From the NCBI GenBank assembly GCA_965222485.1, contig CBDCUC010000040.1:930001-994000 (forward strand): a stretch of 64,000 bases of DNA, read 5' to 3'. Position numbers and translations under genes: made by a program. How positions within the stretch are numbered: position 1 is the stretch's first letter; each line of letters begins with the position of its first letter. The notes beneath the pieces were generated by a model that was not told the DNA's origin, did no database searches, and saw nothing but the letters and a program-made list of their open reading frames with translations. Positions 9,685 to 17,790 of the stretch are shown here, one piece after another. The DNA is from CBDCUC01 sp965222485. GTDB taxonomy: Bacteria > Pseudomonadota > Alphaproteobacteria > Rhizobiales > Hyphomicrobiaceae.

Positions 9685-10464
9685 TCAGGCCAAGGCCTCT
9701 TCGACAATGGCACTAATGGTTTTGCGTGAGTCGGGATCCGTGTAGAACTCAACAACCTGCCCGACAATAAACAGCACTGGCCCGCTGAACGCGACGCGCC
9801 CGACATCGTCTGCGATATCAGACAGGTTTGATACGAGCCTTTTTTCATTCGGTGTCGTGCCGTTGCTAACGGCGAGAACGGGCGTCTGTGGTGCACGGCC
9901 GGCAGCAACTAGGTTGTCGGCAATCTCGGAAATGTTTGCCAGTCCCATATAGATCACGATTGTCGTGTCGTGGTCCGCCAATCCCTGCCAATCCAGATCC
10001 AACGGAGTATTCTTGCACCGGTGGCCCGTAACATAGCGAACACTCGTCGCCAGACCGCGGTGTGTTAACGGAACACCCGTGGACACGGCGCAGCCTTGCG
10101 CAGCCGTGATGCCAGGCACGACAGTGACATTTAGACCGGCAGTGCGAAGCCACTGCAGTTCTTCCGAACCCCGCCCGAAGATAAACGGGTCGCCTCCCTT
10201 AAGCCGCACGACGCGGCGGCCTTCAGCGGCTTCACGGGCAAGAATGCGGTTGATTTCCTGTTGTGGAACGGGATGGCAATCTGGCGCCTTGCCGACCGGT
10301 ATCAACCGGCATTTGGCCGGCACAAGTGCAAGAATCTCATCGGATACCAGTCTGTCATACACAACGACGTCGGCTTGCGAAATGACACGTGCAGCCTTCA
10401 TCGTCAGGAAATCAGGATCTCCGGGACCAGCGCCGACGAGGAATACACGGCCCAGTTTGTTCAT
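9685..10464 (-). CDS. nirE: NirE: uroporphyrinogen-III C-methyltransferase
   Basis: A 259-residue SUMT that methylates uroporphyrinogen III to precorrin-2, the first committed step to heme d1. Signatures: VFLVGAGPGDPDFLTMKA (residues about 7-24), VVYDRLVS, RLKGGDPFIFGRG and GITAAQGCA. It lacks the dehydrogenase/ferrochelatase part of CysG, as expected of a dedicated NirE. The ATG at 10464 is preceded by GAGGT; an upstream in-frame ATG adds five residues. It stands second in the operon behind an intercistronic hairpin, whereas in Pseudomonas nirE is near the end. Confidence 0.9.
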   Translation of the reverse strand: MNKLGRVFLVGAGPGDPDFLTMKAARVISQADVVVYDRLVSDEILALVPAKCRLIPVGKAPDCHPVPQQEINRILAREAAEGRRVVRLKGGDPFIFGRGSEELQWLRTAGLNVTVVPGITAAQGCAVSTGVPLTHRGLATSVRYVTGHRCKNTPLDLDWQGLADHDTTIVIYMGLANISEIADNLVAAGRAPQTPVLAVSNGTTPNEKRLVSNLSDIADDVGRVAFSGPVLFIVGQVVEFYTDPDSRKTISAIVEEALA

Positions 10465-10511
10465 GGCACTACCTCGCAAGCACTAAGGTCTATGAGTTGT
10501 GAGTTTTTCTA

Positions 10512-10548
10512 CCGGAGCCGACGGCCAATTAGCGGCCATCGCCTCCGG
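10512..10548 (-). other. Intercistronic hairpin between nirS and nirE
   Basis: CCGGAG pairs with CTCCGG, then CGA with TCG and GGCC with GGCC, separated by single mismatches, with a seven-base loop. It lies just after the nirS stop in transcript sense. No U-run follows, so it is more likely a 3' stabiliser or processing site that raises nirS mRNA over the biosynthetic genes than a terminator. Confidence 0.6.
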
Positions 10549-10566
10549 ATATTATTGGAGTGATCT

Positions 10567-12327
10567 TTAGTACACGTCTGCGCGCGTATTGTAGACATTG
10601 AACTTGCCCGTTGGCGTGACGAGCCGTTTGTCTTTGATGACTTTCTTCACCTTGAGTGTCTTGTCATCGATGATCACAATCGCCGATTCCTCTTCCTTGC
10701 CGTTCCAGACAGAGAACCAAATCTCGTCGCCTGCCAGGTTGAACTCACCCTGAACGACACGTGGTTGTCCGCCTTTGACACCTGACCACTTACCGATGGG
10801 CAACGTGGTGAATTCAGGTTCCTCTTGGTTGAGTTCGTTCACCTTGAAGACGGCGATTGATGCTGATGTCTCCGCATCCGGGTTCAGCGGCGCATCGACA
10901 TACAGATGGTTCGACTTCGGGTGCGATTTGACGAACAGCGAACCGCCGCCCAACGCTTCAAGAGTCTGCACCACTTTCCACGCTTTGTCCGGGTGGCCGG
11001 AGGGATCGGTACCGATGAGCGCAACAGTCTCATCGCCCAGGTGCGATGTGGCCCATACCGGTCCATGGACAGGATGCTTCAGGTTGGCGCCGCGACCAGG
11101 ATGCGGTGTCTCACCGCCTGTCTCAAGAATCGCCGTCAAGGAGCCCTTTTTGGTATCGATCACCACAACCTTGCCGCGCGCATTGGCGGCTGTGAGGAAG
11201 TAACGCTTCGAGCTGTCGAAACCACCGTCGTGCAGGAACCGCTCAGCTTCGATTGTCGTGACCTTCAGGTTCTTGATGTCGGAGTAATCGACAAGCAGGA
11301 TTTTACCGGTTTCTTTCACGTTGACGATGAACTCTGGCCTGTAATGCGAGGCCACGATTGCTGCAACACGCGGTTCAGGATGGAATTCCTGCGTATCGTA
11401 GATCATGCCGCGCGTGGAAACGATCTTCTTGGGCTCCAGCGTCGCGCCGTCCATGATTACATACTGTGGCGGCCAATAGGACCCGGCAATCGCGAACTTG
11501 TCCTCCCAACCCTTCATTTTGGAGGTTTCAACCGAGCGAGCTTCGGCACCGATCTTGATCTCTGCAACCGTCGCCGGAGTCTTCATCCAAAGATCGATCA
11601 TATTGATCTTCGCATCGCGGCCAATGACGAACAGGTAGCGCCCCGACGCTGAAATGCGACTGATGTGAACAGCGTAACCGGTCTCAATAACGGTTACGAT
11701 CTCTTTTGTGTCGCCGTCGATGAGGGCAATCTGCCCCGCGTCGCGCAACGTAACAGAGAACAAATTGTCCAGGTTCAACTTGTTCATTTGCTTTGTGGGG
11801 CGCTTATCGACCGGCACGACGACTTTCCAAGTCTTACGCATCTCCACCATGCCGAATTCCGGTGGCTGCGGCGGTTCGATGAGCAAGTAGCGCGCCATTA
11901 GATCGATGTCGCCTTCACTGAGTTCACCCGAGGTGCCCCAGTTAGGCATACCGGCAGGTGAGCCATACGTGATGAAGGCTTGCAGGTGCTTGTAGCCGCG
12001 CTCACGAGTGATGTCCGTCGTAAGCGGTTTGCCCGTTGCCCCTTTGCGCAAGACGCCGTGGCAGCCGGCGCAGCGTTCGAAATAAATCTGAGTGGCTTTC
12101 TGGAATTCGGCGGCTGAGATGACAGGGTCGTCAGGCCGACGCCCAGGGATCTCTACCTTGAGCTGTCCGAGCGTGGATAGGCTCGGCTCATAAGCACTCG
12201 CCGGAGATGTGGCATGCGGCTTCGGCTTTTCCTCTGCCACCGCTGGACTTGCAGTGAATGCCAATGCCAGAGCAATGCAGCTCAACGGCATTGCGTTTGC
12301 TAGATACTTCGGCATTCTCGTAGACAT
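10567..12327 (-). CDS. nirS: NirS: cytochrome cd1 nitrite reductase
   Basis: A 586-residue periplasmic enzyme that reduces nitrite to nitric oxide. It has a signal peptide (1-31), a cytochrome c domain with CAGCH at 86-90, then the eight-bladed d1 propeller. By alignment from memory, His221 (YAVHISR) is the proximal d1 ligand, and His328 (VASHYRPEF) and His366 (FLHDGG) are the two active-site histidines; all are intact. HPGRGAN and WATSHLGD are further hallmarks. It is the first gene of the nir operon, 66 bases behind an FNR-like box. Confidence 0.97.
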   Translation of the reverse strand: MSTRMPKYLANAMPLSCIALALAFTASPAVAEEKPKPHATSPASAYEPSLSTLGQLKVEIPGRRPDDPVISAAEFQKATQIYFERCAGCHGVLRKGATGKPLTTDITRERGYKHLQAFITYGSPAGMPNWGTSGELSEGDIDLMARYLLIEPPQPPEFGMVEMRKTWKVVVPVDKRPTKQMNKLNLDNLFSVTLRDAGQIALIDGDTKEIVTVIETGYAVHISRISASGRYLFVIGRDAKINMIDLWMKTPATVAEIKIGAEARSVETSKMKGWEDKFAIAGSYWPPQYVIMDGATLEPKKIVSTRGMIYDTQEFHPEPRVAAIVASHYRPEFIVNVKETGKILLVDYSDIKNLKVTTIEAERFLHDGGFDSSKRYFLTAANARGKVVVIDTKKGSLTAILETGGETPHPGRGANLKHPVHGPVWATSHLGDETVALIGTDPSGHPDKAWKVVQTLEALGGGSLFVKSHPKSNHLYVDAPLNPDAETSASIAVFKVNELNQEEPEFTTLPIGKWSGVKGGQPRVVQGEFNLAGDEIWFSVWNGKEEESAIVIIDDKTLKVKKVIKDKRLVTPTGKFNVYNTRADVY

Positions 12328-12392
12328 GGCGGCCTTCCTCCAAAAACGCTGCTGCGATTGGAGAAGTCTCGCGTGCCACGCGCGACCGCATC

Positions 12393-12406
12393 TTGACTTC
12401 GGTTAA
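12393..12406 (-). promoter_or_regulatory. FNR/Dnr-type operator upstream of nirS
   Basis: TTGAC-TTCG-GTTAA (plus-strand reading), two five-base half sites with a four-base spacer as in FNR-family sites. It is the same as the box at 13422 except for one spacer base. Position, about 66 bases before the nirS ATG, suits activation by the neighbouring Dnr-like regulator under low oxygen with NO. Confidence 0.75.
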
Positions 12407-12463
12407 GCTGTGACAATCGTTCCATCCTGGAAGCACGAAACTCCGCACGAATGGTCGCTGGGG

Positions 12464-13171
12464 CTACTGCGCCTCGCTCCACGGTGAGCTTCTATCCTGC
12501 AGTACGTAATCTCTCAGTCTTTCAATATCCGAGATTGCTGCCTGGCTATGGGTAATCGTCACCCCCACCTCGCGCAGCCTGTTGAATGACCTCGATAGGC
12601 TTGGCGGTTTCATGCCAAGCCGCCCGGCAATAAGCGTTTTGTCATAAGGAAGCCGCAACGTGCATGGTCCGGAGTCATTTGGACAAAGTTCAAGTAGAAA
12701 CTCCGCAACACGCTGCGCGCCGGTATGGGCTTTGAGCTGCTCCACCTGTGCCACCAGCGCATGTAGATGACGGAAAGTCGCGCTCAGCATCGCAACGCAT
12801 AACTCTGGCCTGTCATTCATCATGGACAGCAGCACACTGGCGCGCAGCTGCAACACTCTGGCATCTGTCACCGCTTCTGCGGTCACCGGATAGGGCTCGC
12901 CCTGCAACGCAACGGCTTCGCCGAAGCTGCGCCCGCGCGTGAACACGCCGACAACGGCCTCCGCCCCGGTGGGCGTGACCCGGAACAGTTTGACCCACCC
13001 CTCCAGAACAATGAAAAGGAAACCCGCCGGATCACCTTGGACGAACAGGGTTTCGCCTTGCTCGTAGTTGCGAACACCGGCTCTGTGGAACAGTACGTCA
13101 GCCAGATCATCGGGCAAGCTTGCAAAAATTGCAGCCTCCTTCGCAATCGCGATATCGCGCAGATCCCTCAT
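12464..13171 (-). CDS. Dnr/FNR-type transcriptional regulator
   Basis: A 235-residue Crp/FNR protein: cyclic-nucleotide-like barrel (about 10-125, with GETLFVQGDPAGFLFIVLEG and GRSFGEAVALQGE), a long dimer helix, and a C-terminal winged helix (TLIAGRLGMKPPSLSRSFNR). No N-terminal cysteine set for an Fe-S cluster is present, which fits NO-sensing Dnr/Nnr-type members rather than FNR. The recognition helix reads PPSLSR, without the Glu found in FNR. It lies between the two boxes it probably binds. I prefer the ATG at 13171, with GAGG just upstream, over 13195, which has none. Confidence 0.85.
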   Translation of the reverse strand: MRDLRDIAIAKEAAIFASLPDDLADVLFHRAGVRNYEQGETLFVQGDPAGFLFIVLEGWVKLFRVTPTGAEAVVGVFTRGRSFGEAVALQGEPYPVTAEAVTDARVLQLRASVLLSMMNDRPELCVAMLSATFRHLHALVAQVEQLKAHTGAQRVAEFLLELCPNDSGPCTLRLPYDKTLIAGRLGMKPPSLSRSFNRLREVGVTITHSQAAISDIERLRDYVLQDRSSPWSEAQ

Positions 13172-13421
13172 CAGCCTCACCCTAAGCTCTAGCATTCACG
13201 TCTAGCGGATTATACGCCAAACCTTTTCGACGGCTATGTTGAGCGGTTTGTACTCACGCGGCCATTGGCCCAAACCTGCATTTTGTGTGCAATGCAAAAA
13301 AACAACCGTACCTGCCCCTTCTGCATTGACCCGGATCAACGCCCAATGTCGCACCGCGACTCATGCCCGCCGGACACTGTCCCAATCGTATTTCGGCCGG
13401 TGCTAATTCGCAGCGCATCGC

Positions 13422-13435
13422 TTGACTTCAGTTAA
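13422..13435 (+). promoter_or_regulatory. FNR/Dnr-type operator upstream of the heme-copper operon
   Basis: TTGAC-TTCA-GTTAA, matching the nirS box in both half sites. A wider, perfect dyad CTTGACT...AGTCAAG with a seven-base gap overlaps it. It lies about 73 bases before the ATG at 13508, tying the oxidase-like operon to the same signal as nirS. Confidence 0.75.
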
Positions 13436-13507
13436 GTCAAGCTAACACAGCGCATGCATCATTGCGTGTCGAGTGATGCTCATGTTCCCAAAACAAGGAG
13501 ACGCGCC

Positions 13508-13687
13508 ATGGCTGATGGCAGCACGCAGGCGGCAGCGGAAAAACCTGAAGCCACTGCCTCTATTCCAGTGATGCAGCGCATTCTCGATAATCCTTTCCTA
13601 CTGCTGTTCATCGGCGTAACGGTGCCGACTGTTTTTTACATTCTGTGGGGGTTGATTGAACTCACTCAGATGCCGATCGCTAAATAG
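13508..13687 (+). CDS. Single-helix small subunit of the CuA heme-copper enzyme
   Basis: A 59-residue protein: polar N-terminus with MADGSTQAAAEKPEA, then one transmembrane helix (NPFLLLFIGVTVPTVFYILW) and a short tail. Size, position directly before subunit II and topology resemble subunit IIa-type helices of ba3-like oxidases. AAGGAGACGCGCC precedes the ATG. It is the first gene after the FNR-like box. The assignment as a structural subunit is inference from context. Confidence 0.7.
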   Translation: MADGSTQAAAEKPEATASIPVMQRILDNPFLLLFIGVTVPTVFYILWGLIELTQMPIAK

Positions 13688-13699
13688 GGGGTAGGGATC

Positions 13700-14260
13700 A
13701 TGGCAATTTATCCTCCTGAACAACGCGTCTGGTGGAACGAGAAGATCGGCAAAGACGAGCTGATCTGGATCGTCATTGCGTTCCTGTGGGGTGTCATCAT
13801 GTTCAGCATGATGATCTATTGGCATATCTACGGTGAGCAGAACATGTCGACCGCTGCCTATCGTATCGACCCAGCAGTTTTCGAAGAGCGGACTGAGAAA
13901 TTTGCCGAAAAATTTCAGGTTCGCGAAGAGGGAGATACCGGTATTCCGGTCGTACGCCCGCCAGCGGGTGGAGACATCTACATGCTGGCGCGGCTATGGC
14001 AGTTCTGGCCGGTGCTCGAACTGGAAAAGGGAGAAAGTTACCGTCTGCATTTGTCAGCTATGGACTATCAGCACGGATTTTCTCTGCAGCCTGTGAACAT
14101 CAACATCCAGGTACACCCATTTGTTGAGCATGTGCTCACGATAACACCGACCGATACCGGGACATTCAGCGTCGTCTGCAACGAGTTTTGCGGCATTGGC
14201 CATCACACGATGATCGGCCGCATACATGTCGTGGAGAAGGGCGCAGCACCAGCACCATAA
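13700..14260 (+). CDS. CuA-containing subunit II of a heme-copper oxidase/NO reductase
   Basis: A 186-residue protein with one N-terminal transmembrane helix (about 21-42) and a periplasmic cupredoxin domain. The complete CuA set is present: His125 (DYQHGF), Cys160, Glu162, Cys164, His168 and Met171 in CNEFCGIGHHTM. It takes electrons from a soluble carrier and hands them to subunit I. The single helix and compact size resemble B-type oxidases. It is 12 bases after the small subunit and is followed by subunit I with a GGGAGAGGG ribosome site. Confidence 0.92.
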   Translation: MAIYPPEQRVWWNEKIGKDELIWIVIAFLWGVIMFSMMIYWHIYGEQNMSTAAYRIDPAVFEERTEKFAEKFQVREEGDTGIPVVRPPAGGDIYMLARLWQFWPVLELEKGESYRLHLSAMDYQHGFSLQPVNINIQVHPFVEHVLTITPTDTGTFSVVCNEFCGIGHHTMIGRIHVVEKGAAPAP

Positions 14261-14279
14261 AGAGGGAGAGGGCATAGCC

Positions 14280-16016
14280 ATGGCTATTGCTTCTGTTGAT
14301 ACACAGATCGTCGCCGGCATAGCGGCTAAGTTTCGCACCTGTCCCGCATCGGGACTCAAGATTGACCTTGCTGCTGAAAAGCTCATCAAGGTCAACGCAG
14401 TTGCGGCAATTGTTTTCCTCGCTGTTGGCGGACTGTTCGGGCTACTTGTCGCTCTGACCCGTTGGCAAGCCGTGCACCTGTTATCCGCAGACATGTTTTA
14501 CCTGGCTTTGACCGCTCACGGTCTGAACGTGCTTTTGGTGTGGATCATATTCTTCGAAGTGGCCGTTCTATACTTTGCCTCCGCGGTACTTCTGAACTGC
14601 AGGCTGGCCGCGCCGCGGCTCGGCTGGGTGGCATTTCTAATGATGGTCGTGGGCGCCATCATAACGAACGTCGCCGTACTGCAAGGTGACTCCTCGGTGA
14701 TGTTCACCAGTTATGTTCCCATGAAAGCGGATCCCAATTTCTATCTCGGTATCATCCTGTTTGCAGTTGGTGCACTGGTCGCTTGTTTTATCTTCCTGGG
14801 CACTCTGGTGATCGCAAGGGACGAAAAGACCTACGAGGGATCAATACCACTGGTGACGTTTGGTGCGCTTACCGCGTGCATTATTGCAATTTTCACCATC
14901 GCGTCTGGCGCCATTATCCTGCTTCCGACCTGGCTTTGGTCTCTGGGATACATCTCCCACATCGATTCGGTCATGTATAAGCTCGTGTGGTGGGCGATGG
15001 GGCACTCCTCCCAGCAGATTAACGTCTCTGCACACGTTGCCATTTGGTATGCAATCGCTGCGATTTTGCTTGGCGCCAAGCCATTGTCCGAGAAGGTGAG
15101 CAGAACTGCTTTCTTCCTCTACATTTTGTTTTTGCAGCTCGCCAGCGCCCACCACATGCTGGTCGAGCCCGGCCTGTCGGAAGAATGGCAGATATTCAAC
15201 ACATCCTACTTCATATTTCTTGCCGTTCTCGGTTCGTTAATTCACGGCATGACGGTGCCAGGAGCCATTGAAGCCGCGCAGCGGCGCAATGGATACACGC
15301 GCGGCGCGTTCGAATGGTTGCGCAAAGCGCCCTGGGGCAATCCGGCCTTTTCCGGAATGTTCTTGTCACTTGTGATGTTCGGTTTCCTCGGTGGAATCTC
15401 CGGTGTTGTTCTTGGGACCGAACAGATCAATATCATCATGCACAACACGATTTATGTACCCGGCCATTTCCACGCTACCGTGGTGGCAGGAACAACGCTT
15501 GCCTTCATGGCCATCACCTACCTGCTGCTGCCACTGATCTTCCAGAAGCAGGTTGTGTGGCCCAAGCTTGCCAAGATCCAGCCCTACCTTTTCGGTATCG
15601 GGGCGGCCGGTATTTCTCTATTCATGATGGGAGCAGGCACGCTCGGCGTTGCGCGTCGCCACTGGGATATTGGTTTTGCCGATGCACCCATGTCGTTCGA
15701 CTATCCTGCAGCGGCGCATCTGATGCTCGCACTCAATGGTATCTTTGCGATTATCGCAACACTGGGTGGCGCCTTGTTCGTGCTGATTGCAGTGTTTACT
15801 GTGCTGTTTGGCAAGCCGGTCACGGCGGATAACGTCGTTGAAAGCCTTGGGCCCATGCCGAAGAAGCAGGTAACGGACGCCGTATCGACCTATGGCAATG
15901 CCGGGACCTGGCATCTGCCTGGCACTTACATTCTGGTGTCCATCTTCTTCGTGTCCTTCGTGCTCTACTACTTCGTCAACTGGAAATATCTGTCAGAGAT
16001 TTGGCCTCTGAGCTGA
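14280..16016 (+). CDS. Heme-copper subunit I with a NO-reductase-like active site
   Basis: A 578-residue membrane protein with about 13 helices. His80 (TAHG) and His398 fit the low-spin heme ligands, His396 (PGHFHA) the high-spin heme, and His242, His291 and His292 the second metal. The segment that reads GHPEVY in cytochrome oxidases is GHSSQQ (241-246), so the cross-linked tyrosine is absent. A Glu follows the double His (AHHMLVE, Glu296). Loss of the tyrosine is a mark of NO reductases in this superfamily. With CuA subunit II, nirS next door and the shared operator, I infer an NO reductase of a CuA-bearing alternative family (such as eNOR) rather than an oxidase. The exact subfamily is not settled. 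Confidence 0.85.
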   Translation: MAIASVDTQIVAGIAAKFRTCPASGLKIDLAAEKLIKVNAVAAIVFLAVGGLFGLLVALTRWQAVHLLSADMFYLALTAHGLNVLLVWIIFFEVAVLYFASAVLLNCRLAAPRLGWVAFLMMVVGAIITNVAVLQGDSSVMFTSYVPMKADPNFYLGIILFAVGALVACFIFLGTLVIARDEKTYEGSIPLVTFGALTACIIAIFTIASGAIILLPTWLWSLGYISHIDSVMYKLVWWAMGHSSQQINVSAHVAIWYAIAAILLGAKPLSEKVSRTAFFLYILFLQLASAHHMLVEPGLSEEWQIFNTSYFIFLAVLGSLIHGMTVPGAIEAAQRRNGYTRGAFEWLRKAPWGNPAFSGMFLSLVMFGFLGGISGVVLGTEQINIIMHNTIYVPGHFHATVVAGTTLAFMAITYLLLPLIFQKQVVWPKLAKIQPYLFGIGAAGISLFMMGAGTLGVARRHWDIGFADAPMSFDYPAAAHLMLALNGIFAIIATLGGALFVLIAVFTVLFGKPVTADNVVESLGPMPKKQVTDAVSTYGNAGTWHLPGTYILVSIFFVSFVLYYFVNWKYLSEIWPLS

Positions 16017-16069
16017 GCCATTTGCCGAGTATTAACGGGCGACGCCTTGGAAGTGAGGACAAATAAGGT

Positions 16070-16981
16070 ATGGCATCGACAGGAAGGATTCTTGAGCCAG
16101 CCTTGCAGCCGACAATATCTGCCAAGGAGTTCCTCAGCATATTCAAGCCGCGCATCGCGGTCTCGATCATGCTGAGTGCGATCGGAGGGCTTGCGATAAC
16201 TCCGGGTGCGCCACTGGGCTTGATGCAGACCGCTGCGTTCGCCATTGCCGTCGCCTTGGCTGCCGGTGCGGCCGGTGCCTTCAACCAATGGGCAGAGGCA
16301 GACCTCGATGCCATGATGGCGCGGACCGCTGAGCGGCCGTTTGCGAGCGGGAGGTCGCCTGCTGATGTCTACTGGCTCGCAGGAATAATGTGTCTGCTCG
16401 CGTTTGCCATTGCGATGGCGGCGTTTGCGGCAAATGCATGGGCCGCCCTTTATACGTTTTTGGGCGCCTTTACCTATGCGATCATTTACACCGTCTGGCT
16501 AAAACGACGAACGTCGCTCAACATTGTTATCGGTGGCTTGGCGGGCAGCTTTGCCGTTCTTGCCGGCGCTGCGGCGGTTGATCCAGCGCTTGCGCCTGAA
16601 CCTATCATTCTGGCCTGCGTGTTATTCCTTTGGACTCCGCCTCATTTTTGGAGCTTGGCGATCGCCGCCCACGACGATTACGCGGCCAACGGTGTACCGA
16701 TGCTTCCGGTTGTCGCCGGCATCAAGACATCCACCCAAATAATTTTGGCTCACACGATAGCGCTCGTTCTGCTGTCATTATTGCCAGCCTTCTATGCGAT
16801 GGGTTGGGTCTATCTGATCTTCGCAGGTGTCGGCGGCCTCATATTTACCTCAACCAGCCTTAGGCTTGTGCGAGAGCCTACCAAACGGCGCGCCATCCAC
16901 AATTTCCTAGCATCGCTCATCCAGCTCATTTTATTGTTGGCAGGAATTGTGTTCGATCGCTTGCTATTGTTGGGGAGCTGA
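16070..16981 (+). CDS. ctaB: Heme O synthase (protoheme IX farnesyltransferase)
   Basis: A 303-residue UbiA-family prenyltransferase with about nine helices. The two metal-binding motifs are visible: NQWAEADLDAMMART (near 72-86) and, after YAIIYTVWLKRRTSLNIVIGG, the HDDYAANGVPMLPV segment. It adds a farnesyl group to heme b. Its place in the operon suggests subunit I carries heme O or a derived heme. No heme A synthase is in the window. Its stop overlaps the sco start (TGATG). Confidence 0.93.
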   Translation: MASTGRILEPALQPTISAKEFLSIFKPRIAVSIMLSAIGGLAITPGAPLGLMQTAAFAIAVALAAGAAGAFNQWAEADLDAMMARTAERPFASGRSPADVYWLAGIMCLLAFAIAMAAFAANAWAALYTFLGAFTYAIIYTVWLKRRTSLNIVIGGLAGSFAVLAGAAAVDPALAPEPIILACVLFLWTPPHFWSLAIAAHDDYAANGVPMLPVVAGIKTSTQIILAHTIALVLLSLLPAFYAMGWVYLIFAGVGGLIFTSTSLRLVREPTKRRAIHNFLASLIQLILLLAGIVFDRLLLLGS

Positions 16982-17790
16982 TGCGTATCCTTATGACCAC
17001 CCTCGTTATTCTTTCAGCCCTCGTGGGGTTTGATAGTGAGGGCAGGACACAAGAGAGCGAACGCCAAACGGCTCTACTCAAAATGTCGCAGGACGCAGTC
17101 GGGCGCCCGTTGCCCGATGTGTCGTTTACCGACACCGAAGGCCGCACGATCAGGTTGCGTGACTACCGCGGCAAACCCCTTCTCATCACGCTTGTTTACA
17201 CAGGCTGCGTCAATGTTTGCCCGCTGTTGATTGAGAACCTGGTCCCCGCCATTAACGTGGCGAATAAGGCGCTGGGGCCGGATAGTTATTCCGTCATCAC
17301 GGTAGGCTTCGATATCAGCCAGGACAGTCAGGAAAGGCTCAAATCCTTTGCGCTGACGAGGGGTGCCGATCTGCCGAACTGGAAGTTTCTTGCAAGCGAC
17401 CGAGCTAATCTCGATGCGCTAGCACGCGCCGTTGGTTTCGGTTTTTTCAGTCGGGCTGGTGGCTTCGATCACTTCTCACAAGTGAGCCTCGTCAACGCAG
17501 AAGGCCGCTTGCACGGGCAGGTCTACGGCGCCCAGTTTGATCCGCCGGTAATTGTCGAGCCACTCAAGAACCTCGTGTTCAAAAAAAATGTTCCTATCAA
17601 CTCCTTTGCAAACCTTATCGATCGCGTAAAGTACTACTGCACAATCTATGACCCGCGCTCAGGCCGTTACTACTTCAATTATTCCTTGTTCATTGGTCTT
17701 GCCATTGGGTTCGCGTGCCTCGGCTTTGTCTTCATTGTGCTCGTACGCGAATGGAACAAAGCCAGCGAGAACAGCGCGGGGCCGTCCTGA
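16981..17790 (+). CDS. Sco/SenC copper chaperone
   Basis: A 269-residue thioredoxin-fold protein: an N-terminal hydrophobic signal, CVNVC (CxxxC) in TLVYTGCVNVCP and the copper-binding His in GFDHFSQV, then an extra C-terminal transmembrane helix (FIGLAIGFACLGFVFIVLV) not found in short Sco proteins. It delivers copper to the CuA centre of the subunit II encoded upstream. Both ends overlap neighbours by one base in TGATG junctions, so translation is coupled through three genes. Confidence 0.92.
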   Translation: MRILMTTLVILSALVGFDSEGRTQESERQTALLKMSQDAVGRPLPDVSFTDTEGRTIRLRDYRGKPLLITLVYTGCVNVCPLLIENLVPAINVANKALGPDSYSVITVGFDISQDSQERLKSFALTRGADLPNWKFLASDRANLDALARAVGFGFFSRAGGFDHFSQVSLVNAEGRLHGQVYGAQFDPPVIVEPLKNLVFKKNVPINSFANLIDRVKYYCTIYDPRSGRYYFNYSLFIGLAIGFACLGFVFIVLVREWNKASENSAGPS

